From positions 2,912,258 through 2,976,257 of the forward strand of contig VFFE01007767.1 in NCBI GenBank assembly GCA_008921705.1: DNA of 64,000 bases, given 5' to 3'. How positions within the stretch are numbered: the stretch's first letter is position 1; the number at the start of each line of letters is the position of its first letter. The notes beneath the pieces are model-generated. The model saw only the letters and a program-made list of their open reading frames with translations. It did no database searches and had not been told where the DNA came from. This DNA is from Burhinus oedicnemus (lineage: Eukaryota > Chordata > Aves > Charadriiformes > Burhinidae). Both the position numbers and the translations under genes were made by a program. Shown here in pieces: positions 1 to 11,440 of the stretch.

Positions 1-1674
1 GAACCAGCTTTTAACTAATAAAAACAAATTGCGGATTCCTAACAGGAGGGTCTGTTCGGAGTGGGCAGTTACAGTGTCCCATGCAGCTCTGAAAGGATGG
101 TTGTGCAAAGCAGTTTTATCAGTGTCCTCAAGTGGGCAGTCACAGGGGACCTGGGGTGACCCAGGGAGGCCGTCTGCACTGCAGTCCCTGCAGCGCTGGG
201 GTGCAGTACAGCGGGCACGGGCTGATAGAATCATAGAATCGTCTAGGTTGGATAGGACCTTTAAGATCATCGAGTCCAACCATCAACCTAACACTGCCAA
301 AACCACCACTAAACCATGTCCCTGTGCACCACATCTACATGTTTTAAATATCTCCAGCGATGGCGATTCCACCACTTCCCTGGGCAACCTGTTCCAATGT
401 TTGATAACCCTTTTGGTGATGAAATGTTTCCTAATATCCATCCTAAACCTCCCCTGGTGCAACTTGAGGCTGTTTTCTCTTGTCCTATCACTTGTTACTT
501 GGGAGAAGAGACCAACCCCCACCTTGCTACAATCTCCTTTCTAGTAGTTGTGGAGAGCAATAAGGTCTCCCCTCAGCCTCCTTTTCTCCAGACTAAACAA
601 CCCCAGTTCCCTCAGCCGCTCCTCATAAGACTTGTGCTCTAGACCCTTCATCAGCTTCGTTGCCCTTCTCTGGGCACGCTCCAGCACCTCAATGTCTGCC
701 TTGTAGTGAAGGACCCAAAACTGAACACAGTATTCCAGGTGCGGCCTCACCAGTACTGAGTACAGGGGGACAGTCTCTGTGCTTGGCTTGGAAGGTTTTG
801 TCTTGCAGAACGTTGCTCCCTGGTAGCAATCACAGTGCGTGCCTAAGTGCTCTGTAGCATAAGGATAAGCGTCACCATGTTTCTTCAAACAGAGATCACA
901 GGCTCGTACCCACATGCCACTATGTGATTTATTTCCTGCATCTCGCACATCATCACTGAATTTGGTCCACTGGATCTGATGATGAGTTAAGGAGCAGGCA
1001 GCAGTAGGAGTTGCTGTAACTCACACATTTAGCATCCAGCAAAGAGGAACGTAGCAAGGGAGGCAACTGCTGGGCGACTGCAAAAATAGACAAAATGCCA
1101 ACTGTTTCTTACTTTATGCCTTTCTACGTGGTGCTCCCATAGAAGTTAAACTAGCTAAGATGCTGTGGTGCATGCATATTAATATGGCAGCTAGCTGAAT
1201 CAAACTGAGAAGTAATAAATTTCATTAAAGTAAGAAAATCTTAGACTATCTTATGTACCACCTGTGACTCTTGTTTACAGAACCAGATTTTGTATTATTC
1301 TGTCATGTAATAAAAGTAAATGACATGGTCCTCGCCTCTAAATTATCTGTAATAGACTCTTGCCTTAGCTACACAATCCCTTCAGCCTCTGGAGGGGAGA
1401 GCACCTACGAAATCTAGAAGCCTCTCAGTAGGGGATAAATATATTTGCATAGCTGCATGATGTGTTTCTGCATCTGACACCCTGGGAATAAATTGCCTAA
1501 AATTATCTTTTCTGCATTAATAATGATGATGACTCTCAGTGGACCACAATAATGAAAACCATTGACTGTTGTCACAATATGATGTATGAGAGGGGGGGAA
1601 AGGCATGAACTTAATTGCAGCTGAGATATTATGAGCATTTCTTACAGTGTAAACCATTATTATTCTGTGTTTAG
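1..1674 (+). other. GAD2: GAD2 intron (partial), upstream of the penultimate coding exon
   Basis: This stretch lies 5' of the first recognisable GAD2 exon and ends in a usable acceptor (TATTATTCTGTGTTTAG). Nothing here encodes the preceding GAD65 residues, so the earlier exons lie outside the window. Apart from one CR1 insertion near its left end, I see only AT-rich intronic sequence. Confidence 0.8.
226..776 (-). mobile_element. CR1 LINE, 5'-truncated, reverse orientation
   Basis: The left edge carries the reverse-strand CR1 tail (TAGAATCATAGAATC), followed by the 'gttggataggacctttaagatcatcgag' type 3' UTR. Reading leftwards on the minus strand gives the CR1 ORF2 C-terminus: [13 protein letters not shown], then [16 protein letters not shown] and [19 protein letters not shown]. 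The frame is eroded and there is no upstream reverse transcriptase, so this is a dead, 5'-truncated copy inside the GAD2 intron. Its 3' UTR resembles that of the fragment near 11.3 kb, suggesting the same subfamily. The right end is approximate because homology fades near the CTCTGTGCTTGG stretch. Confidence 0.9.
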
Positions 1675-1764
1675 CCTCAGCACACAAACGTCTGCTTCTG
1701 GTATGTACCTCCCAGCTTGCGCAGTATGGAAGACAATGAAGAAAGAATGAGCCGCCTTATGAAG
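1675..1764 (+). CDS. GAD2: Glutamate decarboxylase 2 (GAD65), penultimate coding exon
   Basis: This 90-nt, phase 0/0 exon encodes PQHTNVCFWYVPPSLRSMED and then NEERMSRLMK. It sits between the acceptor ...TGTGTTTAG and the donor AAG|GTAAGC. The residues match the C-terminal part of vertebrate GAD65, the PLP-dependent enzyme that converts L-glutamate to GABA and associates with synaptic vesicle membranes. The PLP-binding lysine and the palmitoylated N-terminus lie upstream, outside the window. Taking the usual GAD65 length of about 585 residues, this exon covers roughly residues 499-528. GAD1 (GAD67) is the main alternative. The downstream exon, especially its ending, favours GAD65. Confidence 0.96.
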
Positions 1765-2454
1765 GTAAGCAGCATCCTCCAGGACATCATGTAGTGAACA
1801 GTGAAATCATTGCAGGCAGGCAATCCTCGAAGTGGTCTCCCAGGGCACAGGGCAAGGTCACCTCGTGGTATTCTGGCAAATGACACCTCTGTGGTCATTT
1901 TACTGCAGGTTAGTCTCCAAATTTGGTATTCCCTGGTTTTGCCTGGTCTCCAGAGTACTTACTGAACTCTCTGTATATTTACTGAAGTTACTGTAGGCTG
2001 CAATTGCTAAACCCAGCAAGTACAACAATATCTTGATAATACCATGGCACTCTGGTGTACGAAAAGAAAATGGAAAACAATTGTAACACTTTGAACACTA
2101 CAAAAAACAGCTACTGTGTGGCTGTCAGCAACATTGAGAAAGTAGAGGGGGCAAAACTCCCCAGTGATTTTAAGAGCAGGACAAAGAAACAGGATAAACC
2201 AAATGTCTTTTCAAGGAGACATTAATTCCTTAATGGAGGCTAACTTTTTTATCAATATTGCATGTAATTTCATTTGAACTCCTCCTTGTAGCTCTTCATC
2301 TTTTTTAAAATAGAAAACATACTCTGTCTTTTGTTATAATGATAATGATTATGGTAACAATGAAAGTAATTAAAACAATTATAATAATTACAATAATGAT
2401 GATAATAATCATCATCATCATGATCATCATCCCCTTCTTTTTCTTACATTGCAG
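1765..2454 (+). other. GAD2: GAD2 last intron
   Basis: A 690-bp intron with GTAAGC donor and TTTCTTACATTGCAG acceptor. Its 3' third is an imperfect AT-rich trinucleotide tract that ends about 20 bases before the acceptor. Nothing else recognisable is present. Confidence 0.9.
2333..2432 (+). repeat. Imperfect ATA/ATG/ATC trinucleotide microsatellite beside the GAD2 last acceptor
   Basis: Runs of TTATAATGATAATGATTATGG, then AATTATAATAATTACAATAATGATGATAATAATCATC grading into ATCATCATCATGATCATCAT. The tract is about 100 bp, with both ATG and ATC registers, so it is partly self-complementary. It stops just before the polypyrimidine run CCCCTTCTTTTTCTTAC of the last GAD2 acceptor, so length changes would act at the branch-point region. 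Confidence 0.85.
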
Positions 2455-2628
2455 GTGGCACCAGTGATAAAAGCCAGGATGATGGAGTATGGAACAACTA
2501 TGGTGAGCTATCAGCCGCTGGGAGACAAAGTGAACTTCTTCCGGATGGTCATCTCAAACCCTGCAGCAACTCACCAAGACATTGATTTCCTGATTGATGA
2601 AATAGAACGCCTGGGACAAGATTTATAG
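2455..2628 (+). CDS. GAD2: Glutamate decarboxylase 2 (GAD65), last coding exon with stop
   Basis: Starts after TTGCAG in phase 0 and encodes 57 residues plus TAG. It begins [20 protein letters not shown], continues [20 protein letters not shown], and ends [17 protein letters not shown]. The closing ERLGQDL is the characteristic GAD65 C-terminus, and the segment contains the part of the C-terminal domain that packs against the PLP domain. Only a conservative D replaces the more usual E in FLI(D/E)EIERL. With the preceding exon it gives 87 continuous GAD65 residues with no frameshift, so the gene appears intact here. On the + strand it is the only recognisable gene in the window. Confidence 0.97.
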   Translation: MAPVIKARMMEYGTTMVSYQPLGDKVNFFRMVISNPAATHQDIDFLIDEIERLGQDL

Positions 2629-4274
2629 TAATCGGGTGTGAAAGTCTGTTCCTGGACCTCTAAGGAGACAATTAAGTTGTCACAAACTGTGCGAATGTAT
2701 TTGTAGTTTGTTCCAAAGTAAATCTATTTCTATATTGTGGCGTTGGAGTAGAGTACAGTTTAAAATCAAGAAACATGGCTCCTTTAAAGTCCTTCCCTGA
2801 GTTTTAGAATACCTCCTTAATAATTAGCTGCACAAAAAGCTGCATTGAAACAAATAAGGGACAACAGAAGATACTTAAAATTTTATCCCCTATTTTAACA
2901 CAGCAACTACTTTAAATTAAAAGCAATCAGACTGAATGATGCCAAATTTGCCCAAAATGATAACAAAATCAAATTGGGGGATGTGGGAGGGGGCAGTGAG
3001 AAGCAGAGTATACAAGCTGTATGTTTAAAAGTGAAAGTATTTTGCCTTTTTCGTAGTATTAGAACAGAATTTCTAATTTACCTATAGCAACATTTCAAAT
3101 GTATTTAAATAGGTATAGTTTTACAAAAGGAAATATATATATATAAAAATCCTATTTTGTAAACTATATATTTTTATTTTATATGGGTTATAAAACTGCA
3201 AGGACAGAAGCTGGAAATTAACTAGGATTCTTTTTCTTTTGATGGAGGTGCCTCAAATATTTATTACTGCTTATTTTAAAATATAAGCCCATATACTACA
3301 TTTTTAAGAGGTACCAATACCTCATTTCTCAATGTCATATGGATTGTACATCTCCAGGGTTGATTACTGAAAAACCTCAAGAGTACTGCAGCTCTTAAAA
3401 CCACTTAATAAGATCAATTACAGTACAACAATAGGATGCTATTATTCCTAATTATATTTCCCACTTGGCCTACCTAAGCAGACGCACAATGAATATCCAG
3501 TGCTAACCAAGACTGAAATAAGGTTGTATTTGGATGGTTTCTGTGTTCTGTGGTAAAAAAGCCTATCCAAAAAAAGGCACATGTCTGAATAAATGCTTAT
3601 CTCATAACCCTTTCTTCTATGAGCGGTCCAAAACTACATGGAAAATTAAAATTGACTGAAATTCTTACTAAAGAAATAGCATGGAACCTCACAGCTACAT
3701 TAAGAGGGTAAAGACTTCTTACAGATGTACAGGTCTCCAAGACAAGGCCTGAATTAAATGTGACTGTAATCTGTTTGACAGGGATGGGGTCTAAGTGACA
3801 AAATGCGTGGCCAAAGGTTTCTCCCAGTGCTGGACTCCATCCTTGTCTGCAATGGCTTTTGAAATTGCAGAAAAAATTGAGATAAGGCTACATCTGCCTA
3901 AAACAGCCCACGTGTAGCCTCAGAGCCTGTTCAGAAACCACGGGCACAGCTCTTGCAGAATTCATGTGCTGCATCGTTCCTTAACATTAGAGGTGACTCT
4001 GGTATGGAAACTGAAATTTGTCCTCTTCCCCCCCAACATCTGGAAGTGGCGGTAAGAGTTCTGCGGTTTGGGCCTGTCTACTTATAACCCTACTAAAGTT
4101 TTGGTTTTAACTTTGCCTAAATGGCCAACTTCTGTTTATAAAGCAATATCGTTTTGCTGTCTCTAAATACTTGAAGAGAAAAAAAAAGAAGTGCAATGTG
4201 GTTTTAATTTCATCTAAAATAGATAAATGGAGTATTGATTCAATGTAATATCATGAGGACGTGAAGTAAGAGGA

Positions 4275-4280
4275 AATAAA
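4275..4280 (+). promoter_or_regulatory. Candidate proximal poly(A) signal of GAD2
   Basis: AATAAA within AGGAAATAAATTG, followed at once by the GT-rich run TTGTGTCTGTAATTGTGTTG, the normal downstream element of a cleavage site. It lies about 1.65 kb after the stop codon. Confidence 0.5.
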
Positions 4281-5015
4281 TTGTGTCTGTAATTGTGTTG
4301 CCTTTATTATATTGATAGTACTGTTTTGTCACCTCAGATTGAGGCTGTGCACTTTAGATTTAAACTGTACAATGTTGCAAATCAACATGTGTTGCTGTAT
4401 AAGCTTGTACAATATATTATTGATATGTCATTATTTGTGTGGTAGTAGTATTGACTCTTGATATTGTAAGAACTGCATTCATGCCAGTCCCTCTACTATA
4501 TCTTTGCTTGGTATTCACCTCTCCGCGTCGACTTTTGGGCAGACCTCTCGCCTCACTTCAGCGGACTTCCATTGCTACCTGCGATGCATAGTGTTGCAAG
4601 TCAAGCTATAGAGGACATATCAATTCTATCAGGGAGGACTTCAATGTGACCTTTGCTAAATGTGTCGAAATTGGCAGACTAAGCACTGAAATAGTGAGTA
4701 GAGCAGCAAATTTCTTTTTTCTTGCTGGGAAAAAGGCAAGCAAAGAGCTTGAAAAGTAAAAATAGTACAGGGACAATGATGAAGGTGATCAGTAGCCTGG
4801 TTACACCTTGCATGTGCAATTCTGTTTAAAGTGCTAAGTGCAAACAACATATTTATTAGCTGTATGTGCCAATCCAAGATTTACATTCACTGTTCCAGGA
4901 GAACAACATTTTTTTTTCCACGTTACTGTACTTATTGCAGCCAGGAAAGAGCGGCATAGCAATCTGTTCTTGTGTTTGACCAAAGTATCTTATCTGTGGT
5001 GTTGATCTAAATCCA

Positions 5016-5021
5016 AATAAA
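5016..5021 (+). promoter_or_regulatory. Candidate distal poly(A) signal of GAD2
   Basis: AATAAA in CCAAATAAAAGTG, followed about 15 bases later by GTGACTGTGGGTCTTTTC, a GT-rich stretch. A further AATAAA at 5112-5117 could serve as an alternative. Confidence 0.45.
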
Positions 5022-5040
5022 AGTGTAAAACGTGACTGTG

Positions 5041-6433
5041 GGTCTTTTCATTAGCAGTACCGATGGGCACTGTGAGCATTTATCACTTGTGCCATTTCGG
5101 AGCAAGGCCCCAATAAAGAGAATGTTTAATTGTAACTTTCTGTGTCTCCTGCTGGATTTTTTCATTACAAGATGCATTCTGTTAATTATTGTAGCATTAA
5201 AAAAACAGTTCCATCACCAGTCCCTTTTTGAGGTGATACTCAGCACCAGCATACAAGTGTAAATCAGCCATCTGGTATTCCTTTACCTTATCTTTAAAAG
5301 ATGGATTTAGTTGCTTTATTCTCCTCAGACAGGCTCAACAATTTTTTATGTTTTGTTTTGTCTTTTTATTCCACCAGTACTTATCCCCAAATTAACCATA
5401 GACTCTAATCAGCCTCGGGCACAGCAGTGAAAGCAGTCAGGGCACTTTTCAGGACGACACAGACTACACGATGGCAACAATTTAAAAGGGCCATGAAGTA
5501 AAAAAGACAAAACAACCAATACAAAAATTAAGATTTTTAATCCTCATGTCTCCCCTGGCCCGGGGCCTCATTCCTCCAAAATCTGCCACCTGTCTGCTCT
5601 GTTTTCCTTCCACCGTCTGAAGTGCTGCTGAGCATGATGCCAGCAGCAGAGAAAGAAAACAAAATGATGCTGTGAAAGCAGCAGCAGTCAGAAAGCTTAT
5701 GCCTGAAATGAGATTTTCTGTATCATTTCTTTAAGTCTGCAGCAGAATTTGAGATGGTCGCCTACACCAAGTACCTACACAGAGCCCAGCTAGGAGCTCA
5801 GTAAGGATATACAGAGCGGAAGAAGATGTGGGCATAAGTTATTATCCTTACCCCAATGAAGCTCTCCGTTTGGCACTGGGAGAAGGAGCACTGGTTTAGT
5901 ATTTTTTGGGGCTTTGCTGTAAACCTGTTGCGCCCAGAGCTGCATGGAGTCTCCCTAAGAGACGGGGGGCTGGAACAGGTTTGCCCAGCCGAGTTGAGCA
6001 GAGTCCTGGCTGTGCTCAAGGAAGGCAAAATAAAATTGCCAAGCAAAAGGGGATTCAGACAGCAACCTGAGTGCCTGCTCTTTACAAAGGTTGGTTCCTT
6101 TGGCATTGTCCTAGGAGAACAAAAGCTCTGATTTGCTATTTCTCTGCTCCTTGGCACAAAACCCCCAAGAGAACCCTGCACAGGGAGAATCGTGGATCTA
6201 GAAGAGAAGATTACCTAATTTGTTGCAGCAGCATACCGGCATGGCAATCTCACATCTGTGACTGGTGGGTTCCCATGCTGTTGTACAGTCCCACAAAGCT
6301 CCTAGGAGCTGTTGCCCCCACGGGGCACGCTGCCTTCCCCCCACCGTCCCACTGTGCTGCTTCTGCCTCTCCGCACCAGTCCTCTGCTCTACCTTTTCCT
6401 GCCTCTCTTCCCTTTTGCCCCCTTCCCACAACA
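5041..6433. other. Intergenic, nothing recognised
   Basis: No exon, repeat family or RNA gene was recognised. The short open frames around 5.8-6.4 kb on both strands overlap each other and lack splice context or family resemblance. Confidence 0.6.
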
Positions 6434-6474
6434 TAGAATCATAGAATCCTTTTCGTTGGAAAAGACCTTTAAGT
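6434..6474 (-). mobile_element. CR1 LINE fragment, 3' end only
   Basis: The 41-base stretch from ATAGAATCATAGAATCC through GTTGGAAAAGACCTTTAAG is the reverse-strand tail and the last bases of a CR1 3' UTR. Homology stops abruptly after that, so this is an extremely short 5'-truncated insertion or a deleted remnant. Confidence 0.85.
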
Positions 6475-9400
6475 ATATATGTGAACATCTTAACCATCTT
6501 CATAACTTGAGGGGACTTTTTTTTTGTCTAAAGAGATTAAGATTCCTTCGAAATGCAGCCTACAGATTCAATTAAAATCCCACCACAATGAGACTGGGCT
6601 CCTCAATCCAAGAAGTGGTTGTTCTTTCCTTTACCATGGGGTGGCCGTGGTACAAACTAACTCCAGGAGAAGCACAGTGTCAGTGGGTGACCCCATCCTG
6701 GAGCCGGTCTGCTGCGAAAGGAGGCAGAGCACCAAGGAAGAGCCCAGCAGAGCTCAGGGAGTCCTCAAAATCTGCCTGGAGCCATCCCAATTGACTCACA
6801 ACCACAGTTCACTGACTCTGTTTAGTGCTCCTGAAAAATTGTTTTGTAGTTCACTTCTTAAACCTGGGCTTAATAAAATGTGGTTTAGTAAAGCTTAGAT
6901 AAACCAGGTTCTGTGAAGCAGAGACTGGCTGAATGAGCAAACCTAATGGTGCTTGTACATGGCCTCATGAAGCTTTGACATACTGGTATGTGGTATCCTC
7001 TGGGATTTTAATCTGTGGTGCATAATTTCATCCAGAGACACGCTCTTCCCACTACTGAAGATATCCATTCTTGCCTAAATGGATGCTGCACTGGGAAACG
7101 GACAGAGTGCAAAACTGTATGATGTCAATAAATACAGCAGAATATTTTACTGATGATACTTATGTGCTATGAGGAACTAGGAAACAAATTCAGCTATTGA
7201 AACAGCTGTGGTAGGCACCATCCAGTGCTAGCAGAACTGCAGACCAAGAACTGTGTCTGCACCAAAGCAAGCCACATCCCAAATTACACAAACCCTGTGG
7301 GTTTGGGGTTTTTCTTTGTTGTTGATTATTATTTGGGGCAAGAGGGTGCACAAACACTGGTGCATGATTTTGAAGTCCATAGCTATAAAGAACAGTAAGA
7401 CAATACGTAGAAGCAATTTCTTGACATGATATTTGCCTGAATACTCAGTAGTTAATAGGTGCTGGGGGGATTAGTGCAAAGACAACAGTGTAGGTGGGCT
7501 GTCCTGCAGCTTTTGCAAATTCTTGTCTCTGGGGCCATGTTGGTCAGAGCACAGGAGTGGCTGAAGGGCAGATGAGAGGCAGGAAAAGTTCTCAGCCCAG
7601 CTGGCCTGACAACACAAGATGGACCACCCAAAGACATGGTTGATGAGGTGGTTGGGCCTCAGAGATTTTGGATACTCATTTATGCTGCTTGCTCTTCTGC
7701 AAATGGCCTCCAGGAGGGACCCAGAGAGAAGCCCTCACCTACCCTACAGCTCATGGCTCCACGGAAGGCAAGTTTAAATATCAAGTTAGTTATATTAAAC
7801 TCATGTTCCAGCATGGTTAAGGAAGGAACAAAGCAAGACAGAGCTCAAGGAAATGTATATCTTTTATCTGACTTAGCCAGGCTATCTGCCAAGTAGAAAA
7901 TCATTTTAGGTAGAAAGTGAGCCCCATAGAAAGCCACAGGATACTGTCTTTAATGTACTAATGTCTTAGAATTATAATGTCTGAACTATCAGCTTTCTAC
8001 CTGATCAGCCTAACTAAAGGGAGTAATTCAGCCATTAAGGGAAAGCCAAGTGCTGCAGCTGGAAGAATTACAGACCTGATGTTGCTCTTCACTGAGAAGA
8101 CGGAATGGCTGCAGGTCATGGCACTGATTATTACAGTACTGTAGGATGCGGGTGTATAGATTTTACACTGTACTTTGAAGCAAGAAATTGAGTCTGAGAT
8201 TAGAGTCAGAGGAAAAGGAATACGTACTTTTTTTGTACTAGAATAAAAGCCTATGTATGTTGCTGCTGAAATTCTTGCATTACAAAGAAAGATGAAAGAA
8301 ATCTGTTCCATAAATTCATATTGCATGAACAGAGCAAAGGCTATTTTCTCAGGGCACAGAAAAGTCACAAGTCAAGCAAGGATGGAAACCTCCAGTTCTC
8401 CCACTACTATGCACCAGCTGCCCCTGTGCCTGTTCTTACTCCAGCTGATGCCTGGTGCTGACTCTTCAAAGGCATAAGCACCTAACTACCATGACGTGAA
8501 CCCAGATTGCTTAATTCCCAGTCCTTTAGACTACTTGCTTTCAGCCTGTGACCCGTAAACCCCTATGGATAATTTCCCAGATGTCTGTGACAAATAACTG
8601 GGAAGAACAAGTTCATGTACTGCTCTGCGGTATGTGAAATTTATAAAGGGGTCCTCACCTTCCATAGAAAGATTTTAGAGGCTCACGACTCGAAAGACCT
8701 TGAAAACCACACAACTAGGCAGCCTTTCTTTCTAAAACACGTCATTTTGCATTACAAGTAACAGGGTCTAGCGTACTACTGTCATCCGACCCGCACTGGG
8801 CACTACAGTCATACAAGATTTTCATTATATAGCAGCCGAAAGATATGCTCTGCACAGCAAGCATTAAACTAACATGCAGGACAGGGAGTATAAGAATAGC
8901 TGTACATAATTTGCCCCATTACCCTAGAAACTTTTATTATTTTATATAATCTTGTATCAGTAAATTTCCATTTTCTCACACTTCTGCACTGCCTGTGTGA
9001 TGGACTTCTATTTTCCTACCCATCCTCCTCTCTCCTGGAAATGAAGGCAGTTCTGGAAGAAAGAACAGATGTTTGGGCCTTGATGTAAACATGCTTTTGT
9101 TGCTCTGAGAAACTCAAAGGAAATGGCTTGTATTAAAATAGTTAGCTGCAGACCGCAGCTTTTTAAAGACAGTCTATAAAGAGTGATGAGGCAGTGTGGT
9201 TGAGGGTTGTGCACACGCTGGGACTGGCCAGCAGAGCTCCCCAGGCGCTCCTGTGCTGAGCGGCAATGCCCACCATGGGAAGCAACTCCACAGCAGTCCC
9301 TGCCAAACAGCTTACTCTGCTAAAGCTAATCCAGCTATTTTCCGCATTCAGATAAACCACTGCTGTTTGTACTACATTAGCAGCCAGCTGAAGCCCAGGC

Positions 9401-11322
9401 CTTGTAGCAAGAGAAGCTATAACACCATGAGCTCAAGATCTGAAAGCATGGAAAAGAGTTGGTGCACAGAGCTTGTTTGAGGACTTTGTCTCACATGATG
9501 ATTTTCCTCTTTCACCAATCTTTCCTTCTGATCAGGAGAGACTGTGGAAATAGAACATGAAGCTTCCAGGCAATTGTCTGTTTGGATTCATCTTTCAACG
9601 AACTTGACTTTGGGACACAGGGTATTTAGAGCTGTTCCGTTTCCTTTCACCAGTTCCCAGATGTGTGACTTCCACCAGCATGTTTGATAAATCCTCCTGG
9701 CTGCAGAAAGCTCCGAGAAACCAGGACACCAACTCTGCACAGTGCCTGCAAAGAAGATTCCTAGAGACCAGGCCAATAAAGCTGTCCTTCCTGGATGAGG
9801 TGGGATAATGCACCTTCCTCCTGCAGCAGACACCAAGGTCCCACATGGGATCAGAACACATCTAGATGAGTTATGAATCCCCTGCAACAGATTTATTTCC
9901 ACATACCTTCCCCATCCCTTGTTCTATGGCTATGGCTCTTGCATCAACAGTTTGGGCTGCTACTCCAGACAAGCCTGTCCATATTAAATTTGGGAGATTG
10001 AGAATTAAACTGTATTAATAGTGATACTAATGAGAGTTGGCGAGGATGATATTAATAAAATGCAGAGTACCTCAAGTAAGCACCTACTACTCAGTGAGAT
10101 TCATGACAGTTCTGAATAGATGCTTCAATAGAAATTTTTAGACTGCAAGATTATCATTGGGTTATTTTCTGTAATAACTTTGTATAAAAATATAATAATT
10201 TCCTGTTTGCAGTCTACAGACCCAACAAGCTGCCTTGGGAATTAGTATCCAACAGGCAAATGATAAATGGCAGGGTTATGAAATAGCGCAGTGCCTCAGT
10301 ATCTCACTCTCTCCTTTTACCTTCAATACAAATGAGTTGCAATACTGCTTACTACAGAGGTGTTTTCCATGCTTAACCAAACAGAGATCTGTCTGTTTAC
10401 ACCTCACATTTGACAAAATTTCAGTAGATGTCAGTAGTTGAAAGAAATATTCATATTAAAGTGCAGTACAAAACACAGACAATTAACGGTAGTGCTCAAA
10501 AATGTCAGTTGATGCACACACTTTACTTTGTGCCTGTTTGTGCATAATACAGTTCAATTTGCATTGATTCATTTCTCCCTTTGCCATTTCACTTAATTCA
10601 CAGTGTCAGGTTTTTATGAGCTGGTGCTGCAGGAAAATCTACAAGCAGAGCACGTATTGTTGATATGACACTGGCAACCCAAGAGGTATGCACGGATCAT
10701 CTCACTACTTTGCCGTTGCTTCTGAAACAGTCTGCCTTTTATTTACCACTGTGATAGACTGTCTTCTACAGATGACAATTTGCAATCACTTTTCTCCTTT
10801 TCTTCACCTGGTTCAGCTACAGTCATTATGAAAAAAGAGATAAAAATAATAAAATTCAAAAAACCTTCCAGTGATTGGATCTGATTGTAGATGCCTCAAT
10901 TGCAACACAGCTGAAATTACTGATGTATTACAGTTCTTGAAAGCAATTTTCTTGCAGTAACTCTGGTAGGAATCTCGAATAAATTGTAGCTATTGATCAC
11001 TAGCCTTCATATTTCCCACACAGAAAGCCTGGCTCTTTGTTCACATTGTAGGCAGCCTCACTTGCTCCCAGGCTTGTTTTTAGAGTGAACCAACTAATCC
11101 TTTTCTATGGGAAAGTGGGCACATTTGACAGGATAGGTCACCACAGAGCCTGATCCAAGAGGACAGCACAGATGCAGACTGCACCAAGTTTGACTTCTGC
11201 ATCACAGGGGACATCGCAATTTTAAAAATATTCCTGCTCTCTCTCGGGTACACAAAAAATACCCTAGTGTCATGCATAAAGACATCATTCTGCAAGCTGT
11301 AACGGAGCCCTCCCAGAACTCA
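6475..11322. other. Intergenic, no gene recognised
   Basis: About 4.8 kb of unique-looking sequence. Apart from a SINE-like scrap near 8.5 kb I identify nothing. Open frames of 60-124 codons on both strands have no splice sites or recognisable family. Confidence 0.55.
8490..8560 (+). repeat. Possible ancient MIR-type SINE remnant
   Basis: GTGAACCCAGATTGC followed by TTCCCAGTCCTTTAGACTACTTGC resembles the conserved right part of MIR-type SINEs (GAACCCAG...CTCCCAGTCC...CTCTTTCCACTAC). Only this core is recognisable. The rest is too diverged, so the call rests on one short motif. Confidence 0.35.
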
Positions 11323-11440
11323 GAGAATCATAGAATCATTTTGGTTGGAAAAGACATTAAAGATCATTGAGTCCAACCGTAAACCTAACACTGCCAAGTC
11401 CACCACTAAACCATGTCCTATGTGCCACATGCACACATCT
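11323..11440 (-). mobile_element. CR1 LINE fragment, 3' UTR, reverse orientation
   Basis: Begins with the tail AGAATCATAGAATCATT and continues through GTTGGAAAAGACATTAAAGATC and AACACTGCCAAGTCCACCAC. The same string with small changes occurs in the copy at 226 (AACACTGCCAAAACCACCAC). Homology fades after CACATCTTTCAAGAAG. Confidence 0.88.

Larger units (their letters stand above)
2629..5040 (+). other. GAD2: GAD2 3' untranslated region (extent inferred)
   Basis: AT-rich sequence after the GAD2 stop with no open frame. It contains many U-rich and TGTA-type stretches, for example around 3120-3180 and 4360-4420, as in long neuronal 3' UTRs. Three AATAAA hexamers lie at 4275, 5016 and 5112. I chose the 5016 site as the likely distal end because GT-rich sequence follows. 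The true ends depend on transcript data. Confidence 0.6.

Noticed and set aside
541..948. 135-codon minus frame as a gene
   Set aside because: Its middle is the CR1 ORF2 C-terminus ([17 protein letters not shown]), so it is transposon remnant.
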